Assembly (NCBI GenBank): GCA_947624465.1 | Contig: CANQKJ010000102.1 | Span: 1-7,704 of the forward strand | Source of the DNA: an uncultured Oscillospiraceae bacterium | Lineage (GTDB): Bacteria > Bacillota > Clostridia > Oscillospirales > Oscillospiraceae | DNA: 7,704 nt | Direction of reading: 5' to 3' | Shown here: positions 5,509 to 7,704 of the stretch, in pieces | Layout: every line of letters begins with the position of its first letter | How positions within the stretch are numbered: the first letter of the stretch is position 1 | The notes under the pieces: model-generated | What the model was told of the DNA's origin: nothing | The model's database searches: none | Seen by the model: the letters and a program-made list of their open reading frames with translations, nothing else | Made by a program: the position numbers and the translations under genes

Positions 5509-6243
5509 TTATGTGGACGGCAGTCTGCGGTAGACCTTCCCATTCTCCGGCGTCACCCCCCGGAGGGCGAACAGCTCCTCCACGGTGACGAAGGTATAGC
5601 CCTTGGACATGAGACCGTCCACCGCCTCCAGGGCGGCGTCCACGCTGGCGTCGTAGATGTCGTGGAGCAGGATGATGTCCCCGTCTTTTGCGTTGTCCAC
5701 GATGTGGGCGGCGATGCGGGCGGCGTCGTGGTCGGACCAGTCCTCCGGGTCCACCGACCACAGGATGAGGGGGGCGGCGGCCTGGGTCTCCACCGCGTGG
5801 CTGATCATGCCGTAAGGGGGGCGGAGCATATAGTCCTCCGGGCCCAGCAGGGCGGTGAGGGTGAGGCGGAGTTGGTCCACCTCGGCGGAGAGGTCGGCGG
5901 GGCCCAGGCCGGCCAGGGCCTTGTGGTGGGCGGTGTGCATACCGATCTGGTGGCCCTCGTTCGCCATGCGGCGGAGCAGATCCTCGTTGCCCTCCACCTG
6001 GAGGCCCAGCACGAAGAAGGTGCAGCGGACGCCCCGCTGGGAGAGGCCGTCCAGCAGGCGGGAGGTGGTCTCCGCCTTGGGGCCGTCGTCAAAGGTGAGG
6101 GCCACGAAGGGGCCGGCGGGCAGGGAGGCACCCGCGGGGGCCGCCGCGGGGCGGTACAGGTCCCACAGCACCGGCTGTTCCGCCAGGAGCAGCAGGGCCG
6201 TGGCCAGAATGTAGAGTTTTGCCTGTCGTATCCGCTTGCCCAT
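5509..6243 (-). CDS. Membrane-anchored polysaccharide deacetylase (NodB domain, carbohydrate esterase 4)
   Basis: The family removes N-acetyl (or O-acetyl) groups from peptidoglycan, chitin-like or xylan polymers at the cell surface. This protein is 244 residues long. A short basic N-terminus (MGKRIRQAK) is followed by a hydrophobic helix (about 10-21), predicted to anchor it or act as a signal. The NodB domain spans about 46-225. All five motifs are present: TFDDGP (50-55, Asp52 and Asp53), HTAHH (103-107, metal-binding His103 and His107), RPPYG (141-145), DPEDW (165-169) and LLHD (192-195, His194). An active metal-dependent enzyme is therefore likely. It differs from sporulation PdaB, whose first motif lacks DDGP. 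The ATG at 6243 has AAAGGACGG upstream. Peptidoglycan is the most likely substrate, but nothing in the context proves it. Confidence 0.9.
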   Translation of the reverse strand: MGKRIRQAKLYILATALLLLAEQPVLWDLYRPAAAPAGASLPAGPFVALTFDDGPKAETTSRLLDGLSQRGVRCTFFVLGLQVEGNEDLLRRMANEGHQIGMHTAHHKALAGLGPADLSAEVDQLRLTLTALLGPEDYMLRPPYGMISHAVETQAAAPLILWSVDPEDWSDHDAARIAAHIVDNAKDGDIILLHDIYDASVDAALEAVDGLMSKGYTFVTVEELFALRGVTPENGKVYRRLPST

Positions 6244-6303
6244 GGCCGTACCGTCCTTTGCGTAGTTGAGGACAGTATGCCCCCGCCGGCGGCGATTATC
6301 CGG

Positions 6304-6326
6304 CGAAAATGGGGTTGCTATTTTCG
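6304..6326. promoter_or_regulatory. AT-rich inverted repeat over the Lrp-gene promoter, candidate Lrp operator
   Basis: CGAAAAT (6304-6310) and ATTTTCG (6320-6326) are perfect 7-base arms around a 9-base centre that includes the start of the predicted -35 (TTGCTA, 6315-6320). AT-rich dyads are typical of Lrp/AsnC binding sites and stand out in this GC-rich window. Autoregulation by the downstream Lrp protein is inferred. The site is also upstream of the divergent deacetylase gene and could affect it. Confidence 0.45.
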
Positions 6327-6343
6327 GGTCCTTTCTGTATAAT
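6315..6343 (+). promoter_or_regulatory. Promoter of the Lrp-aminotransferase operon
   Basis: TTGCTA (6315-6320) is separated by 17 bases from a perfect TATAAT (6338-6343). The predicted start near 6350 gives a leader of about 55 bases that contains a hairpin and the ribosome site. Confidence 0.7.
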
Positions 6344-6364
6344 ATATGATTAAGAAATTTTGAG

Positions 6365-6388
6365 CCGGCGGGGACAGACGACCGCCGG
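6365..6388 (+). repeat. Inverted repeat in the leader of the Lrp gene
   Basis: CCGGCGG (6365-6371) and CCGCCGG (6382-6388) are perfect 7-base arms with a 10-base loop. The hairpin lies in the predicted 5' leader and ends three bases before the GGGAGG ribosome site (6392-6397). It could shape translation or be a second operator, or it may be a chance GC-rich dyad. No T-run follows, so it is not a terminator. Confidence 0.35.
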
Positions 6389-6404
6389 AGCGGGAGGTAC
6401 TGTG

Positions 6405-6884
6405 ATGAAGGAGCTGCTTCAGCTTTTGGAGGACGACGCCACCCTGACCACCGCCCAGCTGGCCGCCCTGGCCGGCATGAGCGAGGAGGAGACCAGGGCC
6501 GCCGTCGCCCAATATGAGAAGGACAAGATCATCCTGGGCTACAAGGCCATCGTGGACTGGGACCGCACGGAGCGGGAGGCGGTCACCGCCCTCATCGAGG
6601 TGAAGGTGACCCCCCAGCGGGGCAACGGCTTCGACCGGGTGGCGGAGCGTATCTACCAGTACGACGAGGTGGAGTCGGTGTACCTGATGAGCGGCGCCTT
6701 CGATCTCACCGTCATCATCTCCGGGCGGACCCTGAAGGAGGTGGCCACCTTCGTCAGCCAGAAGCTGTCCACCCTGGAGGGGGTCACCAGCACCGCCACC
6801 CACTTCATTCTGAAAAAGTATAAGGAGAAACACCTGATCTTCCCCGCCCGGGAGGAGCAGGAGGAGAGGTTCGTTCTGGAATGA
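6405..6884 (+). CDS. Lrp/AsnC-family transcriptional regulator
   Basis: The 159-residue protein has an N-terminal winged HTH (about 1-48, with AQLAALAGMSEEETRAAV as the helix-turn-helix) and a C-terminal RAM ligand-binding domain (about 58-140), where MSGAFDLTVII (95-105) matches the conserved G-x-(F/Y)-D effector loop. These proteins form dimers and octamers and usually sense amino acids. An in-frame TTG at 6360 would add 15 residues, but the ATG at 6405 has GGGAGG seven bases upstream and gives the normal N-terminus; a GTG directly before it is a minor alternative. The stop overlaps the next start as ATGA, indicating coupling with the aminotransferase, its probable target. The order resembles B. 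subtilis alaR-alaT, so an alanine-responsive role is possible, but orthology is not shown. Confidence 0.92.
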   Translation: MKELLQLLEDDATLTTAQLAALAGMSEEETRAAVAQYEKDKIILGYKAIVDWDRTEREAVTALIEVKVTPQRGNGFDRVAERIYQYDEVESVYLMSGAFDLTVIISGRTLKEVATFVSQKLSTLEGVTSTATHFILKKYKEKHLIFPAREEQEERFVLE

Positions 6885-7704
6885 ATTACGATGCGCTCTT
6901 GTGCGGCCGGGTGAAGGCCATCCCGCCCTCCGGCATCCGCAAATATTTCGACCTGCTCCAGGGCATGGAGGGGGGCATCTCCCTGGGGATCGGCGAGCCC
7001 GATTTTCAGACCCCCTGGCACATCCGGGACGCGGGCATCTACTCCCTGGAAAAGGGATTCACCAAGTACACTCCCAACGCCGGCCTCTCCGATCTGCGCC
7101 GGTCGGTCTCCGCATATATGAAGCGGCGGTTCGGCCTGGAGTACGCCCCCATTGGCCAGATCCTGCTCACCGTGGGGGGCAGCGAGGGGCTGGACCTGAC
7201 CCTCCGCTGCGTGCTGGAGCCGGGGGACGAGGTCATCATCCCCACCCCATCCTTCGTGTGCTACGGGCCGCTGGCCTCCATGTATCACGGGGTGCCCGTC
7301 TATGTGGAGACCAGGGCGGAGAACGAGTTCCGCCTCACCGCGGAGGAGCTGAGGGCCGCCATCACCCCGCGGACCAAGGCCCTGGTGCTGCCCTTCCCCT
7401 GCAACCCCACCGGGGGCATCATGGGGCGGGAGGACCTGGAGGCCATCGCGGAGGTGCTGCGGGACACCAACATCCTGGTCATCTCCGATGAGATCTACGC
7501 GGAGCTGACCTACGGCCAGAGGCACGTGTCCGTGGCCTCCATCCCAGGTATGTACGAGCGCACCGTGGTGGTCAACGGCTTCTCCAAGGCCTACTCCATG
7601 ACCGGCTGGCGGCTGGGCTACGTGTGCGGGCCGAGGGAACTCATCGCCGCCATGACCAAGCTCCACCAGTACGGCATCATGTCCGCCCCCACCACCAGCC
7701 AGTA
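6881..7704 (+). CDS. Class I pyridoxal-phosphate aminotransferase, C-terminus cut by window edge
   Basis: Fold-type I aminotransferases move amino groups between amino acids and 2-oxoacids. The first 274 residues are visible, out of about 390 usual, and the frame is open to the right edge. Family features are GIGEPDFQTP (36-45), KYTPNAGLSDLR (62-73), a glycine-rich cofactor loop GGSEGLD (99-105), NPTGG (175-179), SDEIYAELTY (202-211, Asp203 to the PLP ring nitrogen) and SKAYSMTGWRLGY (235-247), with Lys236 as the PLP Schiff base. The C-terminal substrate arginine lies outside the window. The start overlaps the Lrp stop by four bases, with GGAGAGG about 11 bases upstream. The style fits the AlaT/PatA/aspartate aminotransferase branch. 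Pairing with Lrp favours an alanine or other amino-acid transaminase, but the substrate cannot be told from this part. Confidence 0.93.
   Translation, partial: MNYDALLCGRVKAIPPSGIRKYFDLLQGMEGGISLGIGEPDFQTPWHIRDAGIYSLEKGFTKYTPNAGLSDLRRSVSAYMKRRFGLEYAPIGQILLTVGGSEGLDLTLRCVLEPGDEVIIPTPSFVCYGPLASMYHGVPVYVETRAENEFRLTAEELRAAITPRTKALVLPFPCNPTGGIMGREDLEAIAEVLRDTNILVISDEIYAELTYGQRHVSVASIPGMYERTVVVNGFSKAYSMTGWRLGYVCGPRELIAAMTKLHQYGIMSAPTTSQ

Noticed and set aside
5278..6342. Plus-strand open frame of 354 codons across the end of the EIIC-like gene and opposite the deacetylase
   Set aside because: It runs through the terminator at 5481-5504 and is antisense to a deacetylase with all five NodB motifs.
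6653..7666. Minus-strand open frame of 337 codons opposite the Lrp and aminotransferase genes
   Set aside because: Its His/Gly-rich translation has no domain. The plus-strand frames carry clear RAM and PLP-enzyme motifs.

Overview
The window is GC-rich, gene-dense and SD-led, with short intergenic gaps. Its mix of genes (a Thermotoga/Bacillus-type DAHP synthase, small tetrameric-type cytidine deaminase, membrane-anchored XRE regulator, stand-alone EIIC-like protein, Lrp followed by an aminotransferase) suggests a high-GC Clostridia, most likely an Oscillospiraceae gut anaerobe (Flavonifractor/Intestinimonas-like). That placement is inference from protein style; no rRNA or other marker gene is present.

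Left part (1-2965, minus strand): a shikimate-pathway operon read right to left, aroF (DAHP synthase), aroB (3-dehydroquinate synthase) and aroA (EPSP synthase, cut by the left edge). The genes are 4-5 bases apart, and a modest promoter lies just before aroF. The leader is too short for an attenuator or T-box, so control is probably at the enzyme level through the N-terminal domain of the DAHP synthase. A cytidine deaminase gene (cdd) precedes it on the same strand with no visible terminator between them.

Middle (3359-5504): a 242-base divergent region separates cdd from a membrane-anchored XRE-type regulator. It contains both promoters and several inverted repeats, including a related pair about four helical turns apart. 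The regulator is followed by an unusual junction: a consensus promoter (TTGACA-16-TATAAT) whose -35 overlaps the regulator stop codon and whose predicted start falls inside the 5' arm of a strong terminator. Downstream is a lone EIIC/PfoR-like membrane protein, ended by a hairpin that probably works in both directions.

Right part (5509-7704): a membrane-anchored NodB-type polysaccharide deacetylase on the minus strand, a 161-base divergent region with a good promoter and an AT-rich dyad, then an Lrp/AsnC regulator overlapping a class I aminotransferase by ATGA (cut by the right edge). This last pair resembles the alaR-alaT arrangement of Bacillus subtilis.

No tRNA, rRNA, CRISPR, insertion sequence or phage gene was seen. 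Most of the window is ordinary core metabolism. The most interesting parts are the promoter-in-terminator junction and the operator-like repeats controlling the XRE regulator and its neighbouring membrane protein.
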